A DNA stretch of 64,000 nucleotides from Plectrocnemia conspersa. Its lineage: Eukaryota > Arthropoda > Insecta > Trichoptera > Polycentropodidae. The translations under genes were made by a program, and so were the position numbers. The notes beneath the pieces are model-generated. The model saw only the letters and a list, made by a program, of their open reading frames with translations, searched no databases and was not told the DNA's origin. The stretch covers positions 124,001 through 188,000 of the forward strand of contig VTFK01000216.1 in NCBI GenBank assembly GCA_009617715.1. Reading direction: 5' to 3'. Shown here piece by piece: positions 1 to 12,839 of this stretch; the stretch's first letter is position 1; the number at the start of each line of letters is the position of its first letter.

Positions 1-1534
1 CTATGCTCTCAAAGTGACCTGCTACACCAGTTCGATTCAACTGGACTATTCCGCATTACACATTATTCAATGTATATATATTCAGTAGTGTTACCCCATG
101 GGTTTCCGTAAACCTGTTATTATAAGTCAGAAAATTCATGTAATTTTTATTAAAAATTTAATTTATACGAAAGTTTTAAAATTATTTTCGACGATAACAA
201 CTTTGAAAACATGTTATAGTAGATTTACAATCGAATAAATAGCAGGTAGGAAGAGGACCTTCTATGCGTAAGCGAAGTTAGCTGTTAGCCATTCAATGTG
301 AACAGCACTCATTCTTTCAAAGTAAGAAGTTATTAACTATAATATATTATCCTAGTATTACATAAATATAGTAAACCGATTTTGATGCAACTGTAGCAAA
401 TAATATGGAGCTTAACGTTGTTGTGTTGCAACAAAACTCAGAAGTCCGTGTCAATTGCAAGCTAAAAATAGTTCTAGATAAGTGTTCTATAAATATGCAT
501 GTACTCAAAAGTTATCCTTCAATAGATTTCACCTAATATTCGTGTGACAAAACTAAAATATTAGCAGTGCCATCTGTTAGGCAACACATAAACTACAAAA
601 ATATTTATTCATAATTTTTTCATAAACGGATCATTTAAAGGCAAACTATGCAACGAAATCAGATACTGTGTTGTTTACTTTTACAGATGTGCCTGTATTA
701 AGAAGTATAATTTATTGCTGAACTATTAAAAAAACATATTTATATCCTTGTTAAGCTTTTTTTGTGGTTAAAATTGCAATAAATATGAAGCGCTTGCGGT
801 GAGATACTTTACCTTTCGCTCGCTCGCGTGTTAAGTGACGAGAGTGAGAGAGATAAGGGAGTGCGTTACATGTGTTCCGCACACGCCCTTATCTCTCACT
901 CACTCTCATCACTTAACACGCGAGCATGCGATAGGAAAAGTATCTATACTGTACGCGCCTGATAAATATATAGGTTTGATTTCATAAAAGTGATTTTTGG
1001 AGCAGATATTTACACATACGGATTCTACGGTAAATGGTGAACACAAATAAAAAGTAATAACTTAAATCCAATGTAAATTGAAAGAGCTAAAAATATGTTA
1101 GCGAAACACTATAAAAAATGTTATATGCGCAAAAAATCGTCAACTTTTATGTAATAACGCTCATGCGCGATCGGCGTGCAGATTAAATGTTAACCAATAT
1201 ATCAATATATTATTTACCTACATATTTATACTAAAATAACAAAATTATTTGTTTCAATTTTTTTTTTAGTTTTATGGAAAGAGATTTTTCAGATTCTAAA
1301 ATTTTTTTAAATCTGTACTTTAATAAATTATTGAGTCACTTGTGATATAAAATGTATACAGAATGTCTGCTGCAATGCAACTATTCTTATAAAATCTTTA
1401 AAATAAATACAATATTAGTGTTTTTATACTATTTTTTTATAGGGATGCTGCAGGTACAGCTCTTTGGACGAACAATTACTGATCTGAACCAATCTTTACT
1501 CTTATTTGCAACCAATATAGTTATAACTTCTTAC
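1..1534 (-). other. Intron of the transhydrogenase gene, up to the window edge
   Basis: A GTAAG donor directly follows the exon ending at 1535. I found no further transhydrogenase exon down to base 1, so this is read as intron. It is AT-rich and contains the palindromic MITE at 786-962. The open frame at 1352-1579 on the plus strand is partly the antisense of the exon and is not a gene. Confidence 0.6.
786..962. mobile_element. Palindromic MITE, copy 1, with target duplication
   Basis: A 177 bp near-perfect inverted repeat. The left arm starts TGAAGCGCTTGCGGTGAGAT and the right arm ends GTACGCGCCTGA, which is its approximate reverse complement. The inner arms share GTTAAGTGACGAGAGTGAG against CTCACTCTCATCACTTAAC. 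A short TACATGTG-type loop lies near 870. The element is flanked by TAAATA at 780-785 and again at 963-968, consistent with a 6 bp target duplication. It has no coding capacity. A second copy lies near 47.1 kb. Superfamily not assigned. Confidence 0.75.
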
Positions 1535-3667
1535 TTGGACTGGAGTTTGCGGCAAATAGCTTCCGCCCATCAGAAGTAAGCCACCAACTGCTGTTATTAC
1601 CAGAAATGGCGTTGGTGACGGACATCAAAGGCGAGTGCAAAGCTGGAGTTACTCCCCAAACAGTGTGATATCCAACAAGACCTTAAATAATACCCAAAAA
1701 TAATCAAAACCTATAAGTCAATAAAAATCAACCAATTAAAAATTGACTTTTACCGGACAGAGCGAAAGTCGTAGCCATTGTGGTGAAAGCGGGATTCGGC
1801 GATACAATTCCAAGCCCCAACAAACTTCCCAATCCTAAGAAAATTATAATTTTAAAAAGATTTGGCTTCATTTACCATAAATATTTTAGCCTCAATTACC
1901 AGAAGTCAATACTAAGGTATCCTTCATTCTGACGTTGAAAGGATTCGGTGGCGGAGGGGCCACTTTTACGGGCTTGGGAACGACAGGTGCTGTTGCGAGT
2001 TTGGAAGGTGGTGGTGCAGGCCACATCATCTTTCCTTTGTGCAAAATGATACTTCCTCGTGTTACTTCATCGGCGAGATTGATATCGAAATGTTCAGATG
2101 CGCCTGTAATATAAGTTATATTAAAAAAAGCACAGAAAAGCCAATATGTTTCACCACCAACTATAAGTACCTAAACTCAACAGGAAGCCAGAGATGTTAT
2201 TGCCGTAAAGAGTGGAAGATTGTGTAGGCATTCTTGACGGTAAATCAGTGAGACCAATATGTGTTACTCCGTGAATTTGAGCAATTTCTCCAGGTTTTGT
2301 CGTTTGAACGTTACCACCGGCTTCGGCAGCTAAATCTACTATTACGCTTCCAGGAGCCATGTCTCGGATTGCATCTTCGAGGATCAATAGAGGAGCTTTC
2401 TTTCCAGGGATGAGAGCAGTTGTGATAACAACGTCGGCTTGACGAGCCTCTTTACCGAGGAGTTCTCTTTCCGCTTTCATAAACGCATCGCTCATTTCTT
2501 TTCCGTATCCACCGGCAGCACTTCCATCTTCCTATAACATATAAATACAATGTTATTACTATATTCATAAAAAAATTGTATATATAGATATATACATCTG
2601 GATATAGATTCAAAGATCATTACTTGCATGTCCATTGTCACAAACGTGGCTCCGAGTGATTCGATCTGTTCTCGGACAGCAGGACGAGTGTCGAAAGCTC
2701 GCACGGCTGCACCCATACATCTAGCTTGAGCAGCAGCTGCTAAACCGGCAACTCCAGCACCGACAACTAATGTTCTGCAAGGAGGTACTCTACCAGCCGC
2801 TGTCATTTGACCTGTAAATAACATTTATAATAATAAAACAATTCTATATAAAATGTATTATAATAAAAGTAATACCGGAGAAGAATCTTGGAAAATGGTT
2901 CGCAGCTTCGATAACAGATCTGTATCCAGCAATATTGGCCATTGAACTTAAAGCGTCCCAAACTTGAGCTCTGCTTATTCTAGGAATGCAATCCATTGCT
3001 GAAATTTTTACGCAATTAATTATATAATCATGCATATTACAGTAATACTTTAAATAAAAGACAATCACCAAAAGCATTCATCTTCTTATCTGCCATAAGT
3101 TTAATGAGTGCGGCATTTTGAGCCGGATATAAAAACGAAATCAAAGTTCCTTCTTCTCTGAAGAGTCCGACTTCTTTATCATTAGGCTGGCGAATTTTTA
3201 ATACAATATCTACAAAATAAAAATACTCTTTTGATATTTTGCTATGATTAAGAAAAACACATACTTTGGTACTTAGTTCTTACATACCTGATTCAAAAGT
3301 TTTATTCGTATTTGTAATAGTCGCGCCGGCTTGTTCGTATAGCTGGTTAGAGAATTTCGCTGCCATACCAGCATTTTCTTCAACCGTTACACTGAATCCC
3401 TTCTTTACGAGATTGCTCACGATCGTCGGAGTTATGGCAACTCTGGAAATGCATTATCAAAATACTTTTGTATAAAATAATTGCAATTAATATAATTATG
3501 CACAAATACCTTTTCTCGTTGTTCCATGATTCTTTAGGCACGCCGACCGTTAGTTTCGTGTAAGGTGTTCCTGAAGGTGGAGCTTTCGGAGCCGACTGAG
3601 ATGCGTACAATCGAGCCAAGCCTCTTCGGGCGTGGAACAACTTTTTAGCTCCGCACATGCCACACAT
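1535..3667 (-). CDS. Nnt: NAD(P) transhydrogenase, mitochondrial, 5' part (nine exons, runs off left edge)
   Basis: Proton-translocating transhydrogenase of the inner mitochondrial membrane; it uses the proton gradient to pass hydride from NADH to NADP+. Exons read right to left: 3510-3667, 3288-3442, 3069-3209, 2876-2998, 2624-2811, 2171-2531, 1900-2103, 1754-1834, 1535-1681, all with GT-AG borders and continuous phase. The start ([16 protein letters not shown]) looks like a mitochondrial presequence. The NAD-binding domain I follows: VGVPKES near residue 40, the Rossmann loop [39 protein letters not shown] and TDLPSRMP. A proline-rich linker leads to the first membrane segments of domain II ([30 protein letters not shown]). 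The rest of domain II and the NADP-binding domain III lie beyond base 1. Near 1597 one extra base breaks the frame between NAISG and ITAVGG-like sequence (see findings). Identity is certain; whether the allele works is not. Confidence 0.93.
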
Positions 3668-3683
3668 TTTAAAGTATTTTTAT

Positions 3684-5654
3684 CTGCAAACAATAACAAA
3701 TAGTATCAGTACATTAGAGCAAAATAAAAACACGTTGATAAAATTTTAAGAATAACATGCGTAAGTATACAATATTTTTTATGATTAAACACACGAAATA
3801 TACATAATAATAGGTATTAAAGATCAACATTTGAGAGTCGTTCAGCTTCAAAACCGGCAATAATAAATTTATATATTGTTGAATTTGAAGCTGTTTTGAT
3901 TTACATATATATATATTTTTATAATCCGAGGCCCTGTTATACAATTTCATGTGGAAGCATCCTTAAATGTTATAAAATTCGTTTTTGATAATGCAAAAAT
4001 CGTCTTAAAAGAACATTGGTTTTAAATGAGCATTTTTCCAAGTAAGGACTTTTAAAGGGCTAAGCACTTGTTGACGTTGAGTCATCAATAGTAAAATTCT
4101 AAGTAATGTAATTGAAAAGTGCTAATACAAAAAATGATGTAGATTAAGAAGAACCGTTTACTTACACTAAAGATATGAATAGAAAAACGATAATGAAAAA
4201 TTACTAAATTTAAAAATATTCCACAGTAATACTTTGGATAAGTTAAATATATTTAAGGTTAAAGACCCGTATTTAAAAGACTAGCTGCATTTAACTTTTC
4301 TGTCTTATGTTAATGTTTAATAAAATCAAACGGTAAAGGCAATTAGAAAATGAACTTTATTTGTCTGTCAAATCAACAGTAGAGTATTCATGAAATCTCA
4401 ACTGTCAAAGTAATTAGCGACTCTAATTAAATCTCAAAAATCTGTTTTATAATATTTATAATTATTGCAAATTTTGTGTAAATCTAAACAATGGCTCTTG
4501 AACTGTTTTTACTTTTAAAAATATTTTTACATTTAATTTCATCAGTGGGATAAAAAATAAATTAATTTGGCTATAAATTAATTAAGCTTTCGCTGTTGTC
4601 AGATGCTTGATATTCTTATTCAACCATTGCATAGGTTCTATAGTAATAACATGTGTATTAAATAAAAGTGTATAAAAAATAGAGCCCAAATAATAATAAA
4701 ATAATATGATGACAGACAGCAGCTTATAAAAGTATTTTTTATTAAATTTTAATAAAGTAACCAGCTCTCGTAGCAATTTCTCCTCTTCAAAAAGAATTTG
4801 GTGATGATGGCCTTTGAACAAAAAATTTTCGTGATGACCTTTTCTTAGGTTCCATAGCAATTTGTCCTTCTTTGATATTTTCAAAATCTGGTCCCCTTAA
4901 TTTTAAGCACATATATTTATTTGATACGACTGATGTAAGTTAACAAAGTTTTTTAACTATTAAAATGTAATATATTTGTTGCTTCATAATAAATATATAA
5001 AATCAACAATGTCCATCACTCGTGCGTCTGCTAGCTGCGGTACCTCGCGACAGTGAGCTGGAATAGGTAGTAACAAATGAATGTATGCATGTACTTTTGA
5101 ATAAATAAAAATACGACACTAGCGCCACCGAGTGGCGTTATTTAACAATTTTAGCCACCATTATCAAAAAAAATACGACATGAGCGCCGCCAGGCGGTGA
5201 TATTGAGCAATACTATGTCCCGCCGTTTTGCACAAATTCAAAAATGATCCTCTTTAACTTATAAATACATACTTCACCTAAACTTTCATCATATAAAGGT
5301 CGAACGTACGTATTAATAAATCGCGAACGCTTTCACTAGCACGTTGACAATAATAATACGATCGACGTGCTCCATTGTTAAATGTTAAACATAATACAAG
5401 CCCCGCACTTCCGGCTGAAAATTCAAAGCTCCACTGAAAGTTAAAGGGTACTCGCTTTTATTTTTAAGCAAACACGTGCATTTACCTATCTTTGACAGCG
5501 GAATTACGTTATTTCAGCCAAAGCTGAATCGAAAGTCTGTCTTCGATGGCTATATACAGATTATAAGCCTGCGCCCGAACGTTAAGTGCGCGCTCGGCGG
5601 GAAATTTGAGTATTTTTCAGCGTTGCGAGCTTAAAAATGAGCGGCCCGACCTAC
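3684..5654 (-). other. Probable first intron of the transhydrogenase gene (5' UTR intron)
   Basis: A good acceptor (GTTTGCAG) lies 16 bases upstream of the transhydrogenase ATG, so the first coding exon appears to start at 3683 and be preceded by a noncoding exon. The best candidate is the GC-rich patch near 5655-5680. I see no coding sequence between. Two similar short motifs (AAAATACGACA followed by AGCGCC) occur at about 5110-5145 and 5170-5205. Confidence 0.4.
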
Positions 5655-5760
5655 CGCGAACGCTGCTCGGGCGCGACTGAAACAAGCGCGGGGGAGACGG
5701 GGCGGGAGGGAGAGTACGAAGCTACCGTGACAGGTGGCGCCCCTGGTAGGATGCGGCGAA
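5560..5760 (-). promoter_or_regulatory. CpG-rich patch, candidate promoter and first noncoding exon of the transhydrogenase gene
   Basis: This is the most GC- and CpG-rich stretch of the left third. On the minus strand it contains TTTCAGTCGCG, matching the arthropod initiator TCAKTY (A at 5678), followed 23 bases later by GCG|GTAGGT, a reasonable splice donor ending an exon at 5655. That would pair with the acceptor at 3684. A GGCGGGAAAT box lies near 5600. This is inference from motifs; RNA ends are needed. Confidence 0.35.
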
Positions 5761-5984
5761 CTAATAATTTCATCCCCAAGGGGTGAGCCTTTGTTATTAT
5801 ATTAATTTATGGAATAGCGCCAAATTGTATTACTTATTTTATATCGCAAATACGAATTGATCATAATAAATTATTAAAGAAACTCAAATCTTCTTATCTC
5901 TTATCTATCACTACTATAAATTAAAATTAAGTTTCTCGTCTATCTGTATATCTGCAGTCCCCAATCTATCTGCGCGCCTCATAC

Positions 5985-6110
5985 CCTTATATTTATGAAA
6001 CGTTAACCGCAGGGACCTCATTTCAGCTTTTTTCATGGGGGGGTGGTGGAGGCAAAAGATGGCCAAATTTTCAGAGCTTATGAAATGATTTTCTCTTATG
6101 GAGAGAATTT
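5985..6110 (-). repeat. Dispersed repeat, family of the 18.4-19.1 kb copies
   Basis: The reverse complement shows a G/C-homopolymer run followed by CATGAAAAAAGCTGAAATGA, matching the CCCCATGGGAAAATCTGAAA core of the copy near 18500. It does not code. It is probably the 3' part of an interspersed element. Confidence 0.45.
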
Positions 6111-6549
6111 GAAAACGTTTCATTCATTTCTTGTTTTAGCATTCAGCTGTTGGTGCAATGTTTGATGATCTTATTTTGAAGCCTGTTTTTAATAATAATA
6201 CGCGGAGCGCGACTAATCGCTACACCCCCCCTCCCGCTATTTTATCTGCGACAGCCTAGGTAGGAGGTCAGACCTACTGAAGTGAAAGCCAACTAGGAAA
6301 AGGTCGTAGTTGCTAATGAGCCAAAACTCCGAAGTCTTACGCAACAACCAAACACTATCTACCTATGGCCCTACCTAGCTCTAATAGTTCAATACTGGGA
6401 TTGATCCATATACAGCACTCTCTGAGTTCCCTCGTTTATTTCTCTGTAATTATTCACAATGCCTATATATACTCTTATATTATATATATATACTTTTAAA
6501 GAGTCAGCTGTAATTCACACATGTATTTATAGTGTATCTGCCGGGTTTA

Positions 6550-6990
6550 GTATTTATACTATAAAACAGAAAATACATGTGTCTGTCTGTATGTCACAAA
6601 AAGAGCAGCGACGTGTCATTTGAAAATGTCATTCTGGCTGACATGTCTAGGTCAACTGTGCTAATTTTAATTAACTTTCAAATTTTATTTATTATTATAA
6701 TGAGACGATTACATTCTACTGCAAGACGTGCCAATGAAACTGCTGAAGAAACTGAACAGCGACGTACTGACGACCGATTACGTGCTACTGAAATAAATAC
6801 AATGAAATAAATTTGTAATAACAGGATGAATAAAATATTTTTTTTTGACAAATCTTTTGACGTAGATTTTAACCAGAAAAATGTATGTAATTTAATGAAA
6901 TACTATAAATCTTAATGAAGTAGAACTATTTAGTTGCTAACTTTTGTCTTCCCTCCCTCTTGAAAAAATCTGAAATGACGACCCTGTTGG
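6550..6990 (+). repeat. Dispersed repeat copy with a short charged ORF
   Basis: The right part (about 6850-6990) matches the 18900-19070 copy: TTTTGACGTAGATTTTAACC, then CCAGAAAAATG, then a CCCTCCCTCTTGAAAAAATC core ending in CTGAAATGACG. The left part holds a 77-codon frame (6577-6810). Its last third, rich in Arg, Glu and Thr (RRANETAEETEQRRTDDRLR), is reminiscent of the short repeats at the start of some Helitron-associated proteins. That resemblance is from memory and weak. Probably a non-autonomous or decayed element. Confidence 0.4.
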
Positions 6991-6999
6991 TTAGTCTAT

Positions 7000-9900
7000 T
7001 GAGAAATAATCATTACTCCAAGAATCATCAAAATATTTTTTTTTTACTACCACGTATTTTACAATTCAATTAAAATAATTATATAAACATGCAAAAAGTA
7101 ATGTTGCAACGGAAGAATTACAATAAATAATGCATCAATCAAACATCTCCAAGCAAATTTATCAAATGTAACAGTGTTTAAGCATCATATAAAGAAAATA
7201 ACTTAAAATGTAAACTAAACATTTAAATACCGTTATAAATGGAAACATTTAATAATAATATATTTTTGCGAAAAATAATTGTGTCCAAGATATGCTCATC
7301 ATGTTTAAACACATGTCATATGTATTTGACCTTAAAAGAACTAGAAGTTAATATAGTTTATGAGATTATACTTTAAAAAAATATCACGTTAACAATAGAT
7401 AGATATGAACGAGTTTTCGTTTAATAGTTTGATTTATCATCGTAATTGTTACATAACGATACTTTTATTTACTTTCATTTCATATTATATCAAGTCCATT
7501 GTAGAACAGATCATCAACGTAAAAAGGTCAACCGAACTGATAAATCGCACACATGTTTTCAAGCAACGCGATGCTTTGGAAATGTTAATGTAGCGAAACA
7601 CGTGCTATGAATTTGCTAATTTACCTATTGCAAAAATATGTTACAATTTTAGCAATTTAACTTGAACTCGACCTAAAAATATGCCAAAAACCGGGACAGC
7701 TTACAACATACCTAACGAATGTAAAATTGTATTCTTCAGAAACTTTTTTAATTTACCGTAATTAATTCTTTAGTGGATCACAGTTGCTTAGATTGCAAAT
7801 TCTAATCCACTTTTATATATAATATGAAGGGTAATGCTATCTTTCTACAGACACATAGAACATTCTTCGTATTACGTGATTAGAATTTTGCACAGCTGAG
7901 TACCAAAGTTTCAGTAATACCTTTTTATAATGCAAATATGATACGAAGCAGCGATTGTCAATACTATATATGCATATAAAAGGTTTGAGCAAAAAACGAG
8001 TCTTATCTACTAAAAGCAAAGCTTTCAAGAGTTGTTATAAAATGAAAGCAGGCCATATGTTCGCGATAAAACATAGTGAACAGATCGTAATATGACTTTG
8101 ATTATGTTTTATCAACAATAGGCACGAATGTTAAAAAATAAACATACGTTCTTAAATGTATTAAGTGTGTCTAACCAAATTTGATTTTGTACTAGATATT
8201 TTAGTAACTTAAATTATAACGTTTTACTTATTAGCATATAAATATTATCAAGGCTATCAAAAACCACTATCAAATAAAGAAAATTGTTGATAACCAACAG
8301 ATGTTGATTTTGTATTTGATGTAAATATAAAACCTAAAGAAGGCCAAAATTATTAATCAAACTTATGGGCGATGATTATAAATGGTCACGTGTGTAGTTC
8401 ATAATATAAGACATTTTAAGATAACATATTACTAATTTAGTATTAAGCATAACCTCTCATCAGATAATAAAGTAGGCTACGCGAATTGCATATACAAATG
8501 TAAATGTTCTTTACTAATGCTACTATTATAAACTTAGATGTTTTAATGAATAATATTATAATAAATTAGTTTGAAAGTTAAAACCAAAATGTTGTTTCAC
8601 ATAAGTGACTAAATTTTGAGTATGTCACTCTGTGCTTACATTCATTACATTCACACCGATATATACATACGTCTAAAAATATTTAAATACCTAAATGTTC
8701 AATTAAATTGATGTTGGTATGTACAGGTTTTGATTCCATTGCTAAATAACATTAAATAAAATCACTTGAATTTCTGCAAAATGTCAAAATTTATATTTTT
8801 TAATTCAACTTGTAAACTAGAAAATGGTTACAAACCTGCAACTTGTACGTAATTTTTAATCTTGTAATGAACGTTCATATAAAAAAATATTTTCATCTTA
8901 AATTTTAAATTAGATAATATCACTATTAAATGAATCTGCTTCATAACTTCATCAATATTTCCACCGTTCTAATATGATTATAACAGTCCCACATAAAAAA
9001 AATGAACTCAATGTATGTTTGCATATGGAAAGAACCTGTAAATATTGAGGTTACTTTATAGCAACAAATTAAACTTGAATTTATAACTATGAGTTTGATA
9101 AATTTTATCCAGTACAATCGATATGCATATTGTTGTTTATTTTGCTGATAGCAGTAAAATATACAATAAAACACACTTTTCACATATAAATATAAGTGTA
9201 AATTGTGTGTTTAAGTGACCTAGAATAAATTAATCTAATAAAAAATTAGAGGCGTTATATACGATAATATAACTATAAGTCATTTGACGTTAATTAATTT
9301 AGCTAATATAAGCATGAAAATCTGCAAGTTGTTTAGTGCTTGAATGGAGTGTTGACATACAAAATAACAACACTCCGTCCCAGCCCTCGGGCGTATGACG
9401 TCATCCCTTTAGGCTGGCGTTAGCAATGTAACGGCACCATTAGGAAAACATTTATACCTCTATATTAGTTTTTTTTTATTTATACCAGTGCTCCCAACAT
9501 TTTCTTACACACAACATACAAGCAAAATATTTTTTTTTTAAATAAAATATTTATGTATGTATATAAAAATATGTATATACATTAAAAAATCTTCTTGTTT
9601 TTTATTGTTATTATTATATTTTATATTGATAAACATTTGGTCATATATTATACATATGTATGTACATACATATGTGATGCTCAAATGATAAAATAATATT
9701 TGCTCACAATAATAAATACTTAATTACGTTATAATAAGCGATAAAACCGATCTACTTGACCTTATTCTTAATATATACTCATACTACTAATTATTCCACA
9801 AATATTATACTCCACTTCAATAATTTATTATTAATATATATATTACTCATTGTTAATTCATTCTTCATGTGGTTTTAAGGTTTAAATAATCACATGCTAA

Positions 9901-11650
9901 TCAGAATTCATACACCGTGAGAGTGAGAACAATACTCTGAGGGCGTTTAACTTTTAACACAATGCAACTTTTTTATATATCCATGCTATATCCAAAATGT
10001 AACAGGGGGTTCGTTGAACTTCCAGGAACCGGTTCAACTCCAGGTTCAACAGGAGCAAAAGTTGCAAAAAAACAGGAGCGAATCTTCAAGGTCCCCAGAC
10101 CTTAAGAGTCAATGCTCCATCATATCATCGTTACTTGAGTCATCGGCTCGAATTTCACGACGTTAATGTAAATATCGTAATTTTATGTTTAATGCTTGAG
10201 CAATGAAAGATCAAACATAATATAATTATTATGGACTGAAAACAGTTAACTAACCCTCATCTGCCCGCATGGATACTTTTGACATGGCAAGTTAAGCACA
10301 AGAGATACTAGAATTTTTGTTGAATTGTATTTAGAATAATAGTTTTAAGACCTATACATCAATTTTTAAAAATAGATAAATTTATATAACTATGTAGCAT
10401 CGTAGTGATAAATAATTTCACAAATATTCAGTGTATAACAGGATAGTAAACCACGATACATGTTAAATAAATACTAAAAGGTACGTGTTAAGATATACCT
10501 TTATTTATCAAAATATATTCGTGCTTTTAGTATAATTAGTATTGGATTTGTATATAATTAGTAGATCGCCACTTCTTTCGGTCGTAAATAAATGTTAAAC
10601 AAGTATTTCTAAAACTGTTTTTACTCTACATAAATATAAATAAGAACTATAATGTACTAACAATTAATTATTTTACTATAAAGTATATTAATTTTTCGAT
10701 TAGGTTAGCTATCCGGTATACGATGTTAGTTATACAAAAAGCACATGGCACGCACGATTTGAAGAAAAAATCAATTCGCCAAGAGTTATTTTTGCTGCGT
10801 GGATTATAAATCTTAAGACTTCCTACATTTTTTTTTATAGTTTAGCACAGGTTATAATTAAACTTACCGGTTCTTTCTTGTTCTGCTATCACGCACACTA
10901 AACGTTTGTTTAGAATGATAAAAAAAAATGTAATTATCATATTATCACCAGAAAAATATAAAAAAATAATCTACCGTTGCAGAATATTATATAATAATAA
11001 AAATACATTTTTAAGCAAAACTGCCTGAAAGCAGATAATACACAGTAAACGTTATATTTATTTTTAAGAAATAAACATTAACATATGATAAAGGTGGACA
11101 CAAAAATAAACTAGCAAGTTTATTTATTGATTAAAATACAATTTTTTATGAAGGAACTACCAGATGGCTCATAGAATTGTTCAATCCCTAAACAGGGGTT
11201 GTTTTTTTCAATGCCAAAATTAGGGTGTGATGAAGTTCGATGAACCCATTTTTTGGCATGATCAAAATTCGACCTAGAAAATTCTAAATATAATTTAATG
11301 TAGGTATGATATTGATAATATAATTCACGATCTGCTCGCGATAATGAATACGAGTTTTGAGCATAGTTATGTATTTAATGTAGTTGTATGTATATAAAGT
11401 TAACTATATATGTACCAACAATTAATACTGTAAATATAATATAATAATAAAAAATACAAAAACATTTTTCATCATTAACTCACTCTGTGGTTAGTAAATG
11501 TATTGTACAAAACATACATATACTATTTATAGCTTTTGCACACGAAGTACTCATCGTCAGCAAGCTACATTAATGTAATTAAAGGATCAATATAATCTGA
11601 TTTTTGCAGATAAATTCTTAACACAGATTAATAATATACGACTTTAATTA
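7000..11650. other. Gene-free AT-rich intergenic DNA
   Basis: No exon, RNA gene or recognisable transposon was found. Open frames are short and of noise composition. The exception in base composition is a small CpG-containing spot at about 9345-9430. It has a hairpin (GGAGTGTTG paired with CAACACTCC) and a perfect CRE palindrome TGACGTCA at 9396-9403. Confidence 0.5.
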
Positions 11651-11663
11651 AAGCGTTGATACT

Positions 11664-12180
11664 TATGAGGTGTGATAAAAAAATAACAACGTGATATGCA
11701 TAGCAATTGTAAATTTTGGAGTAGGCTTTTAGCGAGGTGATGAAAAAGTTCTAAAAGAGCAATGGAGACGTCGAAGGTGACAAAAGAGATGGATGGTCTA
11801 ACATAGCAATCACAGATGAAAAGGTTAAAAAATAAAGTATATTGTGCTTAATAATCGCTATTAGGAAGATTGTTAAAGAATTTAGTATTTCTTGTGTTTC
11901 ATGCGAAGCAATTGTGATTGATATTTTGAGTATGAAACGAGTAGCAGTCAAATTTGTTTCAAAAACAGTATCGTATCAAAATTGCTAGGCAATTGTTGAA
12001 TGAATTCGCTGACGATCCAGAATTGTTCCAGCATAGCATGAAAAATAACATCAAAACATAGATCCAATAGACTCAATATATGCAAATCATAAAAGGACGT
12101 CAAGTTCGATCGAATGTCAAGGTTCTCCTTGTTGTTTATTGAGATCAGGGGCCAGCAAACTACGGTTTGCGAGCTGGGAA
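11664..12180 (+). pseudogene. Decayed mariner-like transposase (copy A)
   Basis: Begins with a mariner-type end, ATGAGGTGTGATAAAAAAAT. Broken reading follows the transposase order: a TDEKVKKV-like block near 11811, a GMKRVAVKFV-like block near 11930, a LLNEFADDPE-like block near 11992, and RQVRSNVKVLL at about 12098, a piece typical of mariner shortly before the second catalytic Asp. Several stops and shifts make it inactive. The sequence after about 12180 is not recognisably mariner. Confidence 0.7.
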
Positions 12181-12839
12181 TATATTTTACATACTCAAAC
12201 TCTTTAAAATTTTAAAGTATGCGTTATAACGGAACTGCCAACCGTCAAATTTGAGAGCCGTGGAATCTGACTGTATGTGTTACTCCTATTGCTGCGAATT
12301 CCACTGTGAAAATATGCAGTTAAAATTCGACAATGCCTCGTATACCGCTTTTGCAATAAGTCATTTTATTACCTGTGAATATTTGTCTTGTCATTGTCAA
12401 AGCAGAGTGGAGTATAAATTATTTTCATATCGAATTAGATGATAAAGTAATATGTTCATTGTACTATGGCATTATGTATGTTGTCTTCACTAGAATAAGC
12501 ATTCGACAGGATATTCACAACTTACAGTAAAACTTGAAAGTTTAAAGCAGATATTGTATTACAGCGCATGAGTCTTATCTATCAGACTTTTGGCGAGAAC
12601 AGTTTGGGCACATTGTGAGTTACATCAATAGCCAATTTAAGAGCAAAGCTAATGCTATCGAAATATGTTATTTAGCTTCTCTTAATAAAGCAATTACATT
12701 ATTTTTATAAGTAAAGCTTATTACTTTATTAATGCCAAAGTTTATAATAGATTCGAGTAGATAAAATATGATAATAGATGCTTAAATTATAAATTTAAGG
12801 GAAAACTATGATTTTTATTTGTTTAAAGCTCGCTTAAAT

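Noticed and set aside
12148..12260. GGCCAGCAAACTACGG-type and (13498) CCAGTGGGGCGTAAACT-type sequences reminiscent of hAT transposon ends
   Set aside because: Short similarity only; no 8 bp duplication or inverted end pair could be matched.
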